Counted from the stretch's first letter, positions 18,345-29,187 are shown. The stretch: 64,000 bases of DNA from Novosphingobium beihaiense (GCF_022832375.1 NZ_JALHLG010000007.1:186001-250000), one strand, 5' to 3'. Notes: generated by a model from the sequence alone, not told the origin. A program made the numbers and translations.

Positions 18345-19208
18345 ATGAAGACGCCGTGCACGCAAACGAGCAACAGCGGCCTTCGGGGAGAATACGATGC
18401 CGCAGCCGCCGACTACACGGTCGGCCAGGACTGGCATGCCTATACCCCGCAGATGCACGCACGCTGGCGCCGCCTCCACGCGCGCCAGTCGGCACTGGTG
18501 GAGCGCCATGCCTGCCGCGCGTTCCGCGAGGGGCTGGCGCGGCTCGATTGCGCCGGGGGCATCCCGCGTTTCGAGGATGCCAATGCGGTGCTCGGCGCGG
18601 CGACCGGGTGGCGGCTGGTGGCCGTTCCCGGCTTCATTCCCGACGATGCGTTCTTCGATCACCTCGCCCATCGCCGCTTCCCGGTCACGCGCTGGCTGCG
18701 CGAGGAGCATGAGCTGGACTATCTGGTCGAGCCCGATGTGTTTCACGATTTCTTCGGCCATGTGCCGATGCTGCTCGACCCGGCGATTGCCGCTTTCCTC
18801 GAACTCTACGGCAAGGCGGGGAAACGGGCGATGGCGATGGACGCGCTGGAAATGCTGGCGCGCATCTACTGGTACACGATCGAATTCGGGCTGGTGCGCG
18901 AGGAGGGCGGGCTGAAAGTTTTCGGCGCCGGGATTATCTCGTCCGCCTCCGAAACCGTGTTTTCCGTCTGCGATCCGCAGGTGCTGCGCCTGCCGTTCGA
19001 TGCGGTGCGGATCATGCGCACCGGCTACATGATCGATGCCTTTCAGAAGACCTATTTCGTGCTCGAAAGCCTTCCTCAGCTCATCGACGGGCTGGTGGGG
19101 CTCGATTTCGGGCCGGTTTACGAAAAGTGGCGCCACGCGCCTGCCTTGCCTGCGGGTGCGTGCCTGCCCGGCGAAATCCCCATTCTCAACCACGGAGCCC
19201 CTGCATGA
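18345..19208 (+). CDS. phhA: Phenylalanine 4-monooxygenase
   Basis: This 287-residue pterin-dependent iron enzyme hydroxylates phenylalanine to tyrosine. The iron ligands are in [10 protein letters not shown] (two His) and [10 protein letters not shown] (Glu). [16 protein letters not shown] and [11 protein letters not shown] are further family motifs. The ATG at 18345 lacks a Shine-Dalgarno, but TATTAT sits at 18333-18338, so the transcript could be nearly leaderless. The stop overlaps the next start (ATGA), placing phhA first in a phenylalanine-to-maleylacetoacetate operon. Confidence 0.94.
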   Translation: MKTPCTQTSNSGLRGEYDAAAADYTVGQDWHAYTPQMHARWRRLHARQSALVERHACRAFREGLARLDCAGGIPRFEDANAVLGAATGWRLVAVPGFIPDDAFFDHLAHRRFPVTRWLREEHELDYLVEPDVFHDFFGHVPMLLDPAIAAFLELYGKAGKRAMAMDALEMLARIYWYTIEFGLVREEGGLKVFGAGIISSASETVFSVCDPQVLRLPFDAVRIMRTGYMIDAFQKTYFVLESLPQLIDGLVGLDFGPVYEKWRHAPALPAGACLPGEIPILNHGAPA

Positions 19209-20320
19209 CCGACCTGTTCGAAAACCCCATTGGCCTCGACGGGTTCGAGTTCGTCGAGTTCTCCGCACCGGAAAAGGGCGTTCTGGAGCCGGTGTTCGAA
19301 GCCATGGGCTTCACCAGAGTCGCGCGGCACCGCTCAAAGGACGTGGAGCTGTGGCGGCAGGGCGAGATCAATTTCATCACCAATTACGAGCCGCACAGCC
19401 CCGCGTGGTTCTTCAGCCGCGAGCATGGCCCCTCGGCCTGCGGCATGGGCTTTCGGGTGCGCGATGCGCGGGCGGCCTATGCCGAACTGCTCGCCCGATC
19501 GGCCGAGCCGGTGCAGGTGGCGACCGGGCCGATGGAACTGCACCTTCCCGGTATTCGCGGCATCGGCAATTCGATCATCTACCTGATCGACCGCTATGAG
19601 CGGAACGGGGACGGCGCGCTTTCGATCTACGACATCGATTTCGAATACCTGCCCGGCGTAGCCCGGCATCCGGCAGGCGCGGGGCTGAACCTGATCGATC
19701 ACCTGACGCACAATGTCTACGGCGGGCGTATGGCCTATTGGGCTGACTATTACGAGAAGCTCTTCAACTTCCGCGAGATCCGCTATTTCGACATCAAGGG
19801 CGAATATACCGGCCTCACTTCCAAGGCGCTGACCGCGCCCGACGGCAAGATCCGCATCCCGCTCAACGAAGAGGGCGAAGGCGGCAAAGGCCAGATCGAG
19901 GAGTTCCTGCGCCAGTTCAACGGCGAGGGCATCCAGCACATCGCGCTGATCAGCGAGGATCTCATCCAGACCTGGGATTACCTGCAAAAGCTGGGCGTGC
20001 CGTTCATGACCGCGCCGCCCGAAGCCTACTACGACATGCTGGACGAGCGCCTGCCGGGCCACGGCCAGCCGGTGGGCGAGTTGAAGGCGCGCGGCATCCT
20101 GCTTGATGGCAGTATCGAGGGTGGCCCTGATGGATCAAAGAGGCCGCGCCTGCTGCTGCAGATCTTCGCCGAGGCGCAGATCGGCCCGGTTTTCTTCGAA
20201 TTCATAGAGCGTCAGGGCGACGAGGGCTTTGGCGAAGGCAATTTCAAGGCGCTGTTCGAATCGATGGAGCGCGACCAGCTCCGCCGAGGCGTGCTCAAGG
20301 TGGAGGAACCGGCCGGATAG
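19205..20320 (+). CDS. hpd: 4-hydroxyphenylpyruvate dioxygenase
   Basis: This 371-residue non-haem iron dioxygenase converts 4-hydroxyphenylpyruvate to homogentisate. The facial triad is visible: His about 166 (LIDHLTHNV), His about 245 (IQHIALIS) and Glu about 332 ([10 protein letters not shown]). The C-terminal [22 protein letters not shown] is the family signature. The start overlaps the phhA stop. Homogentisate dioxygenase and fumarylacetoacetase are not in the window and must lie elsewhere. Confidence 0.96.
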   Translation: MTDLFENPIGLDGFEFVEFSAPEKGVLEPVFEAMGFTRVARHRSKDVELWRQGEINFITNYEPHSPAWFFSREHGPSACGMGFRVRDARAAYAELLARSAEPVQVATGPMELHLPGIRGIGNSIIYLIDRYERNGDGALSIYDIDFEYLPGVARHPAGAGLNLIDHLTHNVYGGRMAYWADYYEKLFNFREIRYFDIKGEYTGLTSKALTAPDGKIRIPLNEEGEGGKGQIEEFLRQFNGEGIQHIALISEDLIQTWDYLQKLGVPFMTAPPEAYYDMLDERLPGHGQPVGELKARGILLDGSIEGGPDGSKRPRLLLQIFAEAQIGPVFFEFIERQGDEGFGEGNFKALFESMERDQLRRGVLKVEEPAG

Positions 20321-20334
20321 GGCGGTATATTCCA

Positions 20335-20426
20335 TCCTTCGACAAGCTCAGGATGAGCGGAGAATCGGGAAAAGACAAAACACCGGCCTCTCCCCGCTCA
20401 TGCTGAGCCTGTCGAAGCACGAGCGG
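20335..20426. repeat. Palindromic repeat family B (B2)
   Basis: The left arm CCTTCGACAAGCTCAGGATG and the right arm CGCTCATGCTGAGCCTGTCG flank about 40 nt. The copy is intergenic, between hpd and the VOC gene. Confidence 0.88.
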
Positions 20427-20459
20427 CGCGCCACGCTTGGAAAAGACGGGAGAAAGAGG

Positions 20460-21014
20460 ATGACAGATCGGGCCCCGAAATTGGGCGGCATCCACCACGT
20501 GGCCTACCGCTGCCGGGATGCGAAGGAGACGGTGGAGTTCTACCGCGATGTGCTGGGCATGGATTTCATGCTGGCCATTGCCGAGGACAGCGTGCCTTCC
20601 ACTGGCGAACCGGACCCGTACATGCACGTGTTCCTGGATGCGGGCGGCGGCAATGTGCTGGCCTTCTTCGAACTGCCCAACGCGCCGGACATGGGCTGCG
20701 ATGAGGCAACGCCCGCTTGGGTGCAGCACATCGCCTTCAAGGTGGACAGCGAACAGGCGCTGCTGGACGCCAAGGCCCGTGCCGAGGCGCGCGGGCTCGA
20801 TGTGGTGGGGCCGACGCACCACGGCGTGTTCAAGTCGATCTATTTCTTCGATCCGAGCGGCCATCGGCTTGAACTTGCCTGGCACTTCGGTACGCCGGAG
20901 CAGATGCAGGGGCTGAAGGACGTGGCCGATGCAATGCTGGAAGAATGGTCCCGCACCAAAAAGGCCCCGCGCCACGCGGCCTGGCTGCACGAGAAGATTG
21001 CGGCCGAAACCTGA
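20460..21014 (+). CDS. VOC-family (glyoxalase-like) protein in the tyrosine operon
   Basis: This 184-residue protein contains a vicinal-oxygen-chelate fold. Its two beta-alpha-beta modules start at GGIHHVAYRCRD and VQHIAFKVDS. Candidate metal ligands are the His in IHHVAY, the His in VQHIAF and the Glu in HRLELAW. AGAAAGAGG precedes the ATG. It lies between hpd and maiA with short spacing, so a role in aromatic ring degradation is likely, but the substrate cannot be named. The extra 40 C-terminal residues are helical. Confidence 0.85.
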   Translation: MTDRAPKLGGIHHVAYRCRDAKETVEFYRDVLGMDFMLAIAEDSVPSTGEPDPYMHVFLDAGGGNVLAFFELPNAPDMGCDEATPAWVQHIAFKVDSEQALLDAKARAEARGLDVVGPTHHGVFKSIYFFDPSGHRLELAWHFGTPEQMQGLKDVADAMLEEWSRTKKAPRHAAWLHEKIAAET

Positions 21015-21023
21015 GGAAGTCCC

Positions 21024-21668
21024 ATGCGCCTCCATGCCTATTACCGCAGTTCGACCAGTTACCGGGTGCGCATCGCACTCAATCTGAAAGGGCTCGATTA
21101 CGAAGTGGTGCCCGTGGACCTGCTCAAGGCCGAGCAGCGCGGCGAGAGCTACCGCCGGCTTAATCCCTTCGCCGGGGTTCCCGCGCTGGAGGCGGAGGGG
21201 CGCGTCTATGCCCAGTCGGTAGCGATCCTCGAATGGCTGGACGAGCGGCATCCGGACCGTTCGCTGCTGCCATCCGATATCGAGGATCGCTTCCTCGCGC
21301 GCGAACTGGCACTGGCCATCGCCACCGAACTGCACGCACCGCTCAATTCACCGGTGCTGACTTATCTGGAACGCGATCTCGGCCATTCGCAGGAGGAGGT
21401 CACGGCCTGGTATCACCACTGGATGGCCAAGACGCTGGGTCCGCTCGAAGCACAGCTGGCGGCTCTCGATACCGGCAACTACCTGTTCGACGCGCCGGGC
21501 CTGTTCGAATGCGTGCTGATCCCGCAGCTCTACAATGCGCGGCGCTTCGGCTTTGACTATGCGGCCATGCCCCACATGGCGCGGATCGAGGCGGCCTGCC
21601 TGTCGCACCCAGCTTTCGTGAAGGCGCATCCGGATAACCAGCCGGATAGCCCGGGGAAGGCGGCATAA
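21024..21668 (+). CDS. maiA: Maleylacetoacetate isomerase
   Basis: This 214-residue glutathione-S-transferase-fold enzyme isomerises maleylacetoacetate to fumarylacetoacetate. The N-terminal YYRSSTSYRVRIALNLKGLD is the zeta-class active-site signature with its Ser/Ser pair, and NPFAGVPAL is the glutathione-binding loop. It follows the VOC gene after 9 bp and closes the tyrosine operon. A family A repeat lies directly downstream. Confidence 0.95.
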   Translation: MRLHAYYRSSTSYRVRIALNLKGLDYEVVPVDLLKAEQRGESYRRLNPFAGVPALEAEGRVYAQSVAILEWLDERHPDRSLLPSDIEDRFLARELALAIATELHAPLNSPVLTYLERDLGHSQEEVTAWYHHWMAKTLGPLEAQLAALDTGNYLFDAPGLFECVLIPQLYNARRFGFDYAAMPHMARIEAACLSHPAFVKAHPDNQPDSPGKAA

Positions 21669-21672
21669 CCGG

Positions 21673-21801
21673 TCCTCCCTGTCGCGTAGCGATGGGGAGG
21701 TGGCATTCGCGCAGCGAATGACGGAGGGGTTTTCTTACCCCTCCACCACCAGCTTCGCTGGCGGTCCCCCTCCCCATCCCCTGCGGGGACAGGGAGGATT
21801 G
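21673..21801. repeat. Palindromic repeat family A (A4)
   Basis: This full copy is in the opposite orientation to A2. It starts TCCTCCCTGTCGCG, has the GTGGCATTCGCGCAGCGAAT hairpin first, and ends GACAGGGAGGATT. It lies between convergent maiA and the FGE gene. Confidence 0.9.
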
Positions 21802-21880
21802 GAAATAACCGCTACGTTGGCGCATCTGAAACGACTGTTTTCGGTAGCAATGGCCGCATAGCTACCCTCGCTACCACCCC

Positions 21881-22858
21881 TTACGCCCCCGCCCGCACCA
21901 CGCAGCGAAAGCCGATGTGCGATGTCGCCGTGTCTACCATCTCCGGATGCCGCGCCGCCGGGCGGTAGCGCTGGCAGTAATTGGCCGCGCAGAGGTGAGA
22001 GCCGCCTTTCAACACCTTGCGCCCAATGCGCACGCCGGGCTGGGCGGGGTCGAAGCTGGTCTTCAGCTTGCCGCCGCGCGGGTTGCTGAGGGTGCAGCAG
22101 GAGCCGCCTGCCTTCTTCTTCGCCACCTCGGGCTTTTCGCTCCACCAGTCGCGGGTCCATTCCCAGGTGTTGCCGATCAGGTCGTAGAGGCCGTAGCCGT
22201 TGGCGGGGAAGGTCTTCACCGGGGAGGTGCGCTCCCAGCCGTCGAGGCACTGGTTGGCGAAAGGGAACAGGCCCTGCCAGTAGTTCGCCAGCATTGCTCC
22301 GCCGGGCGCGAGTTCGTCGCCCCAGGCGTATTCCTTGCCGTCGAGGCCGCCGCGCGCGGCATATTCGTATTCGGCTTCGGTCGGCAGGTCCTTGCCCGCC
22401 CATTTCGCATAGGCCTCGGCATCCGCATATGCGATCTGGACGACGGGATGGTCCCACAAGTCCAGCGCTGCGATATCCGCGTCCGGGCCGAGCGGGTGGC
22501 GCCAGTCGGTGCCGAATTCGAAGTGCCACCAGTTCGCCGGGTTGGAGGTGTCCACCGGTGTTGCCGTCTTGCGGAAGACGAGCGATCCGGCCTTGGCCAT
22601 GCCGGGCAGCATTCCGGGATAGTCCTTCGGATCGGGCGCGATTTCGGCCACCGTGGTATAGCCGGTTGCCTCCACGAAGCGGGCGAATTGCCGGTTGGTC
22701 ACGGGCGTTTCGTCGATCCAGAACCCGTCGAGCGAAACCCGCCGCAGCGGCGCTTCCTCCGGGTAGAACGCTTCGGAGCCCATGGTGAAGGTGCCGCCAG
22801 GTACGAAGACCATACCTTCGGTGACGGCCGGGCTCTCAGCGGTATCGGTTTTGGTCAA
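21881..22858 (-). CDS. Formylglycine-generating enzyme (SUMF1 family)
   Basis: This protein of about 325 residues shows the FGE-sulfatase fold, from MVFVPGGTFTMGS through GFRCVVRAG. GGSHLCAANYCQRYR keeps both cysteines that align with the catalytic pair of human SUMF1 (GGSYMCxxxYC), so it should be active in converting a sulfatase Cys to formylglycine rather than being a degenerate paralogue. The start is uncertain: TTG 22858 has GGGAGGGG upstream, while ATG 22813 lies closer to the domain. It follows fumC on the same strand. No sulfatase gene is visible in the window. Confidence 0.85.
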   Translation of the reverse strand: MTKTDTAESPAVTEGMVFVPGGTFTMGSEAFYPEEAPLRRVSLDGFWIDETPVTNRQFARFVEATGYTTVAEIAPDPKDYPGMLPGMAKAGSLVFRKTATPVDTSNPANWWHFEFGTDWRHPLGPDADIAALDLWDHPVVQIAYADAEAYAKWAGKDLPTEAEYEYAARGGLDGKEYAWGDELAPGGAMLANYWQGLFPFANQCLDGWERTSPVKTFPANGYGLYDLIGNTWEWTRDWWSEKPEVAKKKAGGSCCTLSNPRGGKLKTSFDPAQPGVRIGRKVLKGGSHLCAANYCQRYRPAARHPEMVDTATSHIGFRCVVRAGA

Positions 22859-22922
22859 CGGCAGCCCCTCCCATGCGCTCCGGAGGTGCCACTCATACAG
22901 AGGCGGCGGCGCGGGGGAAAGT

Positions 22923-24305
<1,383 letters not shown>

Positions 24306-24373
24306 GCGGCTTTGCCTCCTGCCTTTGCCTGTTGCCGGAACGGGCCGTTCCGGCAGGCTTAACAGATAGGCAT

Positions 24374-25426
24374 TCAGGCCGGTTCTGCTACCGGCCCCCG
24401 CATCAGATCCTCGGCCATGCGGTCCGCCACCACCGACGGGGCGAGGCCGCGCTGGGCCGCTTCCTCCAGAATGGCCGCCGTGCGCGGGCCGATCTTGAGC
24501 ACGCGTTCCTGCACCTGCTGCGTCGTCTCGCCCAGATATTCGGCCGAGACATTGATGATCCCGCCGGCATTGACGACATAGTCCGGCGCATAGGCAATGC
24601 CGCGCTCCAGCAGCAGCGGGGCGGCCAGCGTGTCGCCCAGCTGGTTGTTGGCCGCCCCGCAGACCAGCCGGGCCTTCATGGCGCTCACGCTTGCCCCGGT
24701 GAGCGCGCCGCCGAGCGCGCACGGGGCGAAGACCTCGGCATCGGCCTGCGCGACGGCATCGATGGCAGCCATGCTGGCGCCCAGCTCCGCCGCGAGGTTT
24801 TCGCAACGCGCGGCGTCGATATCGGCGATCACCAGCTTCGCCCCGGCTTCGGCAAGCAGGCGGCACAGCGCGCCGCCGACACTGCCCACGCCCTGCACGG
24901 CCACGGTCACGCCCGAAAGCGAACTGTTGAAACGGAAGCGCACGGCGGCCTTCATCGCCTCGAACACGCCGAGCGCGGTCCAGGGCGAAGGATCGCCGCC
25001 CGCGAAACCGGGGCGCGCGCTGCGCCCGGCGACGTGCTGCGTGCGGCTGGCCACGAATTCCATGTCGGCGACGCTGGTGCCCACGTCCTCCGCCGTGACG
25101 TAGCGGCCGTCGAGCCGCTCCACAGCCGCCCCGAACGCCTCGAACAGGGCGCGGCGGTCGAAGTCGCCTTCGGGCCTGCGCAGCACCGCCTTGCCGCCGC
25201 CGAAGGGCAGTTCGGCCATGGCGTTCTTGTAGCTCATGCCTTCGGCAAGGCGGAAGGCATCGGCCATGGCGGCGCCGGCATCGGGATATGTCCAGAGGCG
25301 GCATCCGCCCGCCGCCGGACCGCGCGCGGTGGAATGAATGGCGATCACGCCGTCGAGCCCGGCGGCTTCGTCATGCAGGCGGACATATTCCATCGGCGGC
25401 ATCATGCGGTGGGCGGCAGTGACCAT
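24374..25426 (-). CDS. Glu/Leu/Phe/Val dehydrogenase family amino-acid dehydrogenase
   Basis: This 350-residue NAD-dependent dehydrogenase of the leucine/phenylalanine dehydrogenase branch oxidatively deaminates a hydrophobic amino acid. [20 protein letters not shown] carries the two catalytic lysines, and [17 protein letters not shown] is the NAD-binding motif. The ATG at 25426 follows CAGGAG by 8 nt. It is divergent from an Lrp/AsnC regulator, the usual arrangement for branched-chain amino-acid catabolism. The exact substrate (Leu, Val or Phe) is not readable from the motifs. Confidence 0.92.
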   Translation of the reverse strand: MVTAAHRMMPPMEYVRLHDEAAGLDGVIAIHSTARGPAAGGCRLWTYPDAGAAMADAFRLAEGMSYKNAMAELPFGGGKAVLRRPEGDFDRRALFEAFGAAVERLDGRYVTAEDVGTSVADMEFVASRTQHVAGRSARPGFAGGDPSPWTALGVFEAMKAAVRFRFNSSLSGVTVAVQGVGSVGGALCRLLAEAGAKLVIADIDAARCENLAAELGASMAAIDAVAQADAEVFAPCALGGALTGASVSAMKARLVCGAANNQLGDTLAAPLLLERGIAYAPDYVVNAGGIINVSAEYLGETTQQVQERVLKIGPRTAAILEEAAQRGLAPSVVADRMAEDLMRGPVAEPA

Positions 25427-25549
25427 TGTCGGGCTCCTGTAAGAGGCCATGATATTGGCATCATCGCCCGGATATTTTTGACCCCATTATCAGCAATTCC
25501 GGCTGAATCCAGAAAGGACAGGCCGGAAAATGGATGGTATGGGGATAAA

Positions 25550-26011
25550 ATGACCGGACTCGATCCCTACGAACGAAAAATCCTTCGCGAGCTTCAGCGC
25601 GATGCCAGCCAGACGACGGCGCAGGTCGCGGAGCGGGTGGGGCTCTCCGCCTCCCCCTGCTGGCGCCGCATCGACCGGCTGGAGCGCGAGGGCTATATCC
25701 AGCGCCGCGTGGCCATCGTCGACCGGGAGAAAGTGGGGCTGAGCGCGCATGTCTTCGCGCAAGTGAAGCTCAATGCCCACGGCCGCGCTAATTTGGAGGT
25801 ATTCGCCGCCAAGATCCGCGAATATCCCGAAGTGATGGACTGTTATGTGCTGCTGGGCTCGGTGGACTTCATGATCCGCGTCGTGGCGGAGGACATCAAG
25901 GCTTACGAGCGGTTCTTTTTCGAAAAGCTGTCACAGCTTCCCGGTATACAGGAAGTGACATCGACCGTGGCGCTTTCGGAGATCAAGTCGACCACGGCGC
26001 TGCCGATCTAG
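25550..26011 (+). CDS. Lrp/AsnC-family transcriptional regulator
   Basis: This 153-residue regulator has an N-terminal helix-turn-helix (ERKILRELQRDASQTTAQVA, then GLSASPCWRRIDRLE) and a RAM domain (MDCYVLLGSVDFMIRVV). It shares a 123-bp divergent promoter region with the amino-acid dehydrogenase gene and probably controls it. It precedes the purine operon in the same direction, but a 237-bp gap with a repeat and a distinct operator-like element separates them, so it need not regulate purine genes. Confidence 0.92.
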   Translation: MTGLDPYERKILRELQRDASQTTAQVAERVGLSASPCWRRIDRLEREGYIQRRVAIVDREKVGLSAHVFAQVKLNAHGRANLEVFAAKIREYPEVMDCYVLLGSVDFMIRVVAEDIKAYERFFFEKLSQLPGIQEVTSTVALSEIKSTTALPI

Positions 26012-26050
26012 ATCCAAGAGCAAGATGCAGGAAATCTACATGCATCAAGA

Positions 26051-26128
26051 CCCGCTCACCCTGAGCTTGTCGAAGGGTGCTGGCCCGGCGCTGCGCCAGC
26101 GTCCTTCGACAGGCTCAGGACGAGCGGA
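26051..26128. repeat. Palindromic repeat family B (B3)
   Basis: The arms CGCTCACCCTGAGCTTGTCG and TCCTTCGACAGGCTCAGGAC flank a small GCTGGCCCGGCGCTGCGCCAGC stem. The copy is intergenic, upstream of the purine operon promoter region. Confidence 0.88.
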
Positions 26129-26180
26129 GGCGGTGCAAATTGCGGACATGATGCTCTTAGGTAAATTCCAAGTGCTGCCT

Positions 26181-26218
26181 TTTTTGCAACGATCCGTTCC
26201 GATCATTGCGTTTGATCG
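26181..26218 (+). promoter_or_regulatory. Shared purine-locus operator-like element, copy R1
   Basis: TTTTTGCAACG, a 12-nt spacer, then CATTGCGTTTG, followed by N-TCG. Both 11-mers and the spacer length are identical to copy R2 in front of the LysR gene at 49990-50027; the spacer sequence mostly differs. The core is an inverted GCAAYG-N12-CRTTGC. R1 ends 30 bp before the hpxX start, so it lies in the operon's promoter or leader. Confidence 0.7.
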
Positions 26219-26248
26219 AGCGGGGTGATGCAGGCAGGGAGAGGTTCC

Positions 26249-26482
26249 ATGCCCCGCGTGCCGTTCTTCCCTTCCTTCCAGCTAGCCCTGCGCCGCTGGT
26301 TCGCGCCAGCCGGTGAGGCCGTTGTGGCCGATCCTGCGCAGGTGCCGCAGGCGCCGGAGGAAATCGACGCGGCCGCAGCCGAGGCGGGGATTGTCATTCC
26401 CGAGCCTTGCGCGCCGGGTGTGGCGGCCAATCTGGCGCTGCTGGCCAGCCACGCCGCGCGGATGCGCGGGGACGCGTCATGA
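26249..26482 (+). CDS. hpxX: AtzG/HpxX-like small protein (DUF4089)
   Basis: This 77-residue protein's C-terminal half, ending IPEPCAPGVAANLALLASHA, matches DUF4089. That family covers AtzG (a partner of the amidase AtzE) and Klebsiella HpxX. I chose ATG 26249 because GGGAGAGG lies 4 nt upstream; GTG 26225 and ATG 26228 are alternatives without a good site. Its TGA overlaps the amidase start (ATGA). It is the first gene of the purine operon and probably stabilises or completes HpxY. Proteins this small are often missed in annotation. Confidence 0.85.
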   Translation: MPRVPFFPSFQLALRRWFAPAGEAVVADPAQVPQAPEEIDAAAAEAGIVIPEPCAPGVAANLALLASHAARMRGDAS

Positions 26483-27804
26483 AGAGCGCCGCCGAAATCG
26501 CCCGTGCCGTGCGCGGCGGCGAATGCAGCGCCATGCAGGTGTTGGAGGAGTGCCTCGCCGCGATCAAGGCGCAGGCCGCGCCGCTGATCGCCGTCACCCG
26601 CCTGCTCGAAGAGCGCGCCCGTGCCGAGGCCGGGCGCATCGATGCGATGATCGCGGACGGCATCGATCCCGGCCCGCTGGCAGGCGTGCCCTACGGGGTG
26701 AAAGACCTGTTCGACGTGGCCGGGCTGCCGACGACGGCGGGCTCCACGATCTATGCCGATGCTCCGCCTGCCACCACCGATGCCGAAGCCGTCGCGCGCC
26801 TGCGCGATGCCGGCGCGGTGCTGGTGGCGACCCTGAATATGGACGAGTTCGCCTATGGCTTCGCGACGATCAACGCGGCCCACGGCACGACTCGAAATCC
26901 TCACGCTCCCTCCCGCCTTGCAGGCGGCTCCTCGGGCGGCTCGGCGGCTATGGTTGCCGCCGGGCTGCTCCCTTTGTCTCTGGGGTCCGACACCAATGGT
27001 TCGATCCGGGTTCCGGCCAGCCTGACCGGGATCTACGGGCTCAAACCCACCCACGCCGATCTGCCGTTGGCGGGCGTTTTTCCTTTTGCTGAAAGCTTCG
27101 ACGATGCCGGGCCTTTCACCGCGTCCATCGCGGATATGCGCCTTGTCTGGGAAGTGCTGAGCGGCAAGTCCGCAGCGCTCTCCGGCAACACGCCGCGCGT
27201 GGCCCGGCTGGGCGGACGGTTCCGCGAGAATGCCGATCCGGATCAGCTTGCCGCGATCGACGCCCTGGCGCCCGATGCGCCGCTGATCGAATTGCCCGAT
27301 ATCGCGCGTGCCCGCTCGGCGGCGTTCCTGATCACGGCTTACGAGGGCGGCCACCTCCACCGCGAGGCATTGGCGAAGCAGGCCATGGCGTTCGATCCGG
27401 CGACGCGCGACCGGCTGATCGCGGGCGCTCTGCTGCCGCGCGCGCTCTATGACGAGGCGCAGGCCTTCCGCGCTGAATACCGCGCCCGGATAGAGGTGCT
27501 GGTGGCGGACCATGATGTCCTGCTCGCCCCGGCCACGCCTTGCACGGCCCCGCCGGTGGACGATCCGCGCATCACGATCGATGGCAAGCTTGTGCCCGCG
27601 CGCGCCGATCTGGGCATTCATACCCAGCCAATCAGTTTCACCGGATTGCCCTCGCTCGCGGTTCCGCTCTACCGTCCGGGCGCCCTGCCGCTCGGCTTGC
27701 AGCTGATCGGCCGGCCGCATGGCGAGGCGGAGCTGTTCCGCTTTGCCGCCGGTCTGGAAGAACAGGGCGCAATCGGGTCGATACCGCCGCCGGGGGCGGC
27801 ATAA
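26479..27804 (+). CDS. hpxY: Amidase-signature hydrolase, HpxY/AtzE-like
   Basis: This 441-residue amidase-signature enzyme has the catalytic Lys in VPYGVKDLFDVAG and the Gly/Ser-rich motif LAGGSSGGSAAMVAAG with the Ser-cisSer-Lys triad serines. An adjacent DUF4089 partner, an HpxZ homologue and an HpxW homologue in the same operon identify it as the HpxY/AtzE branch rather than GatA. In Klebsiella, hpxWXYZ is linked to oxalurate breakdown. AtzE itself acts on carboxybiuret, and no cyanuric-acid hydrolase is present here. The exact reaction of HpxY is inferred from context. Confidence 0.87.
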   Translation: MKSAAEIARAVRGGECSAMQVLEECLAAIKAQAAPLIAVTRLLEERARAEAGRIDAMIADGIDPGPLAGVPYGVKDLFDVAGLPTTAGSTIYADAPPATTDAEAVARLRDAGAVLVATLNMDEFAYGFATINAAHGTTRNPHAPSRLAGGSSGGSAAMVAAGLLPLSLGSDTNGSIRVPASLTGIYGLKPTHADLPLAGVFPFAESFDDAGPFTASIADMRLVWEVLSGKSAALSGNTPRVARLGGRFRENADPDQLAAIDALAPDAPLIELPDIARARSAAFLITAYEGGHLHREALAKQAMAFDPATRDRLIAGALLPRALYDEAQAFRAEYRARIEVLVADHDVLLAPATPCTAPPVDDPRITIDGKLVPARADLGIHTQPISFTGLPSLAVPLYRPGALPLGLQLIGRPHGEAELFRFAAGLEEQGAIGSIPPPGAA

Positions 27805-27816
27805 GGGGGCAAGCGC

Positions 27817-29187
27817 GTGACGCAGACGGAAACGATGGATCAGACGCCACAAGCCGCACCGGCGGCAGGCGTTCTGGAGCGCTACTTTGCGCTCAAGGAG
27901 CGTGGCACCACCGCCCGCACCGAAGTGCTGGCCGGTGTCACCACCTTCCTGACGATGGCCTATATCGTGCTGGTCAATCCGGCGATCCTGGGCAGCGCCG
28001 GGCTTCCCGTGGCCTCGGTCGCGGCGGCGACGTGTTTTGCGGCGGCTTTCGCCTCGATTCTGATGGGCATGGTTTCCAACACGCCGCTGGCGCTGGCGCC
28101 GGGCATGGGGCTCAATGCCTATTTCAGCTATACGGTCGTGCAGCAGATGGGCGTGCCCTGGCAGGTGGCGCTGGGCTGCGTGTTCATTTCGGGCGTCGCT
28201 TTCCTGATCCTGACGCTCACCGGCGTGCGCCAGCTGATCGTCAATTCGATCCCGCATTACCTCTTCGCGGCGGTCGCCGGCGGCATCGGCCTGTTCATCG
28301 GCTTCATCGGCTTCAAGGATGCGGGCATCATCGTTTCCAACCCGGCGACCTTCGTGGCGCTGGGCAATCTGAAAGACCCGAACGCGGCGCTGGCGATTTT
28401 CGGTCTGCTGCTGATCGGCGCGCTCAGCGTGTGGAACGTGCGCGGCGCGATGCTGATCGGCATTGTCGTCACCACGCTGGCGGGCTGGCTGTTCGGCATG
28501 GTCTCGGTCAGCCCGGAACCCTATTCGCTCTCCGCGCTTACCGGCACCGCGTTTCAGCTCGATCTGTCGGGCGTGTTCGGCCTCTCCGGCAGTCACGGGC
28601 TGGGCCTGCTCGAAATCCTTTTCGTGTTTCTGTTCGTCGATCTGTTCGACAATATCGGCACGCTCGTCGCCGTTACCAAGCGCGCCGGGCTGATGGACAG
28701 CGCGGGCCGCATCCCGCGCCTCAACCGCATCCTCATCACCGATGCCACCGCCACGATTGTCGGCTCGATGGCGGGCACCAGCACGGTCACCAGCTATGTC
28801 GAGAGCGCGGCGGGCGTGCAGGCGGGCGGGCGCACGGGGCTGACGGCGGTCGTCACCGGCGTGCTGTTTCTGGCGATGATGTTCGTGGCGCCTTATGCGC
28901 AGCTGATCCCGCTCGCGGCGACGGCCCCGGCGCTGATCATCGTTGGCGGGCTGATGCTGCTGCCGCTCACCGAAGTCGAATGGGAAGATCCGCTTTCCGC
29001 GATCCCCGCTTTCCTTACCGTGGCGATGATCCCGCTGACGTTTTCCATCGCCAATGGTCTGGCCTTCGGCATTACCGCCCATGCCGCGCTGAAGATCGTG
29101 CGCGGGACGGTGACGAAGAAGGACTGGTTCCTGCTGATCCTGGCGCTGCTGTTCGTTGCCCGCTTCATCTGGATGGGAGCCGCCTGA
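27817..29187 (+). CDS. NCS2 purine-base permease, AzgA type
   Basis: This 456-residue membrane protein has about 12-14 hydrophobic helices. TTFLTMAYIVLVNPAIL, ALAPGMGLNAYFSY and FVFLFVDLFDNIGTLVAV are diagnostic of the AzgA/PbuG (guanine/hypoxanthine/adenine) branch of NCS2. The start is GTG 27817 or ATG 27835. It starts 12 bp after hpxY, and its stop abuts the next ATG. It probably imports bases freed from nucleosides in the periplasm. Confidence 0.92.
   Translation: MTQTETMDQTPQAAPAAGVLERYFALKERGTTARTEVLAGVTTFLTMAYIVLVNPAILGSAGLPVASVAAATCFAAAFASILMGMVSNTPLALAPGMGLNAYFSYTVVQQMGVPWQVALGCVFISGVAFLILTLTGVRQLIVNSIPHYLFAAVAGGIGLFIGFIGFKDAGIIVSNPATFVALGNLKDPNAALAIFGLLLIGALSVWNVRGAMLIGIVVTTLAGWLFGMVSVSPEPYSLSALTGTAFQLDLSGVFGLSGSHGLGLLEILFVFLFVDLFDNIGTLVAVTKRAGLMDSAGRIPRLNRILITDATATIVGSMAGTSTVTSYVESAAGVQAGGRTGLTAVVTGVLFLAMMFVAPYAQLIPLAATAPALIIVGGLMLLPLTEVEWEDPLSAIPAFLTVAMIPLTFSIANGLAFGITAHAALKIVRGTVTKKDWFLLILALLFVARFIWMGAA

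Noticed and set aside
25550..26011. The Lrp/AsnC regulator as regulator of the purine operon
   Set aside because: It is divergent from an amino-acid dehydrogenase, the standard partnership, and a 237-bp gap with a repeat separates it from hpxX. The LysR gene with the shared motif is a better candidate.
26051..26128. Repeat arms considered as a CRISPR array or transposon ends
   Set aside because: Copies are single, irregularly spaced and palindromic, without uniform spacers, cas genes, transposase or target-site duplications that I can see.
26479..27804. Annotation of the amidase as GatA (aspartyl/glutamyl-tRNA amidotransferase subunit A)
   Set aside because: It shares the amidase signature, but the adjacent DUF4089 partner and the purine setting fit the HpxY/AtzE branch, and no gatB or gatC is nearby.
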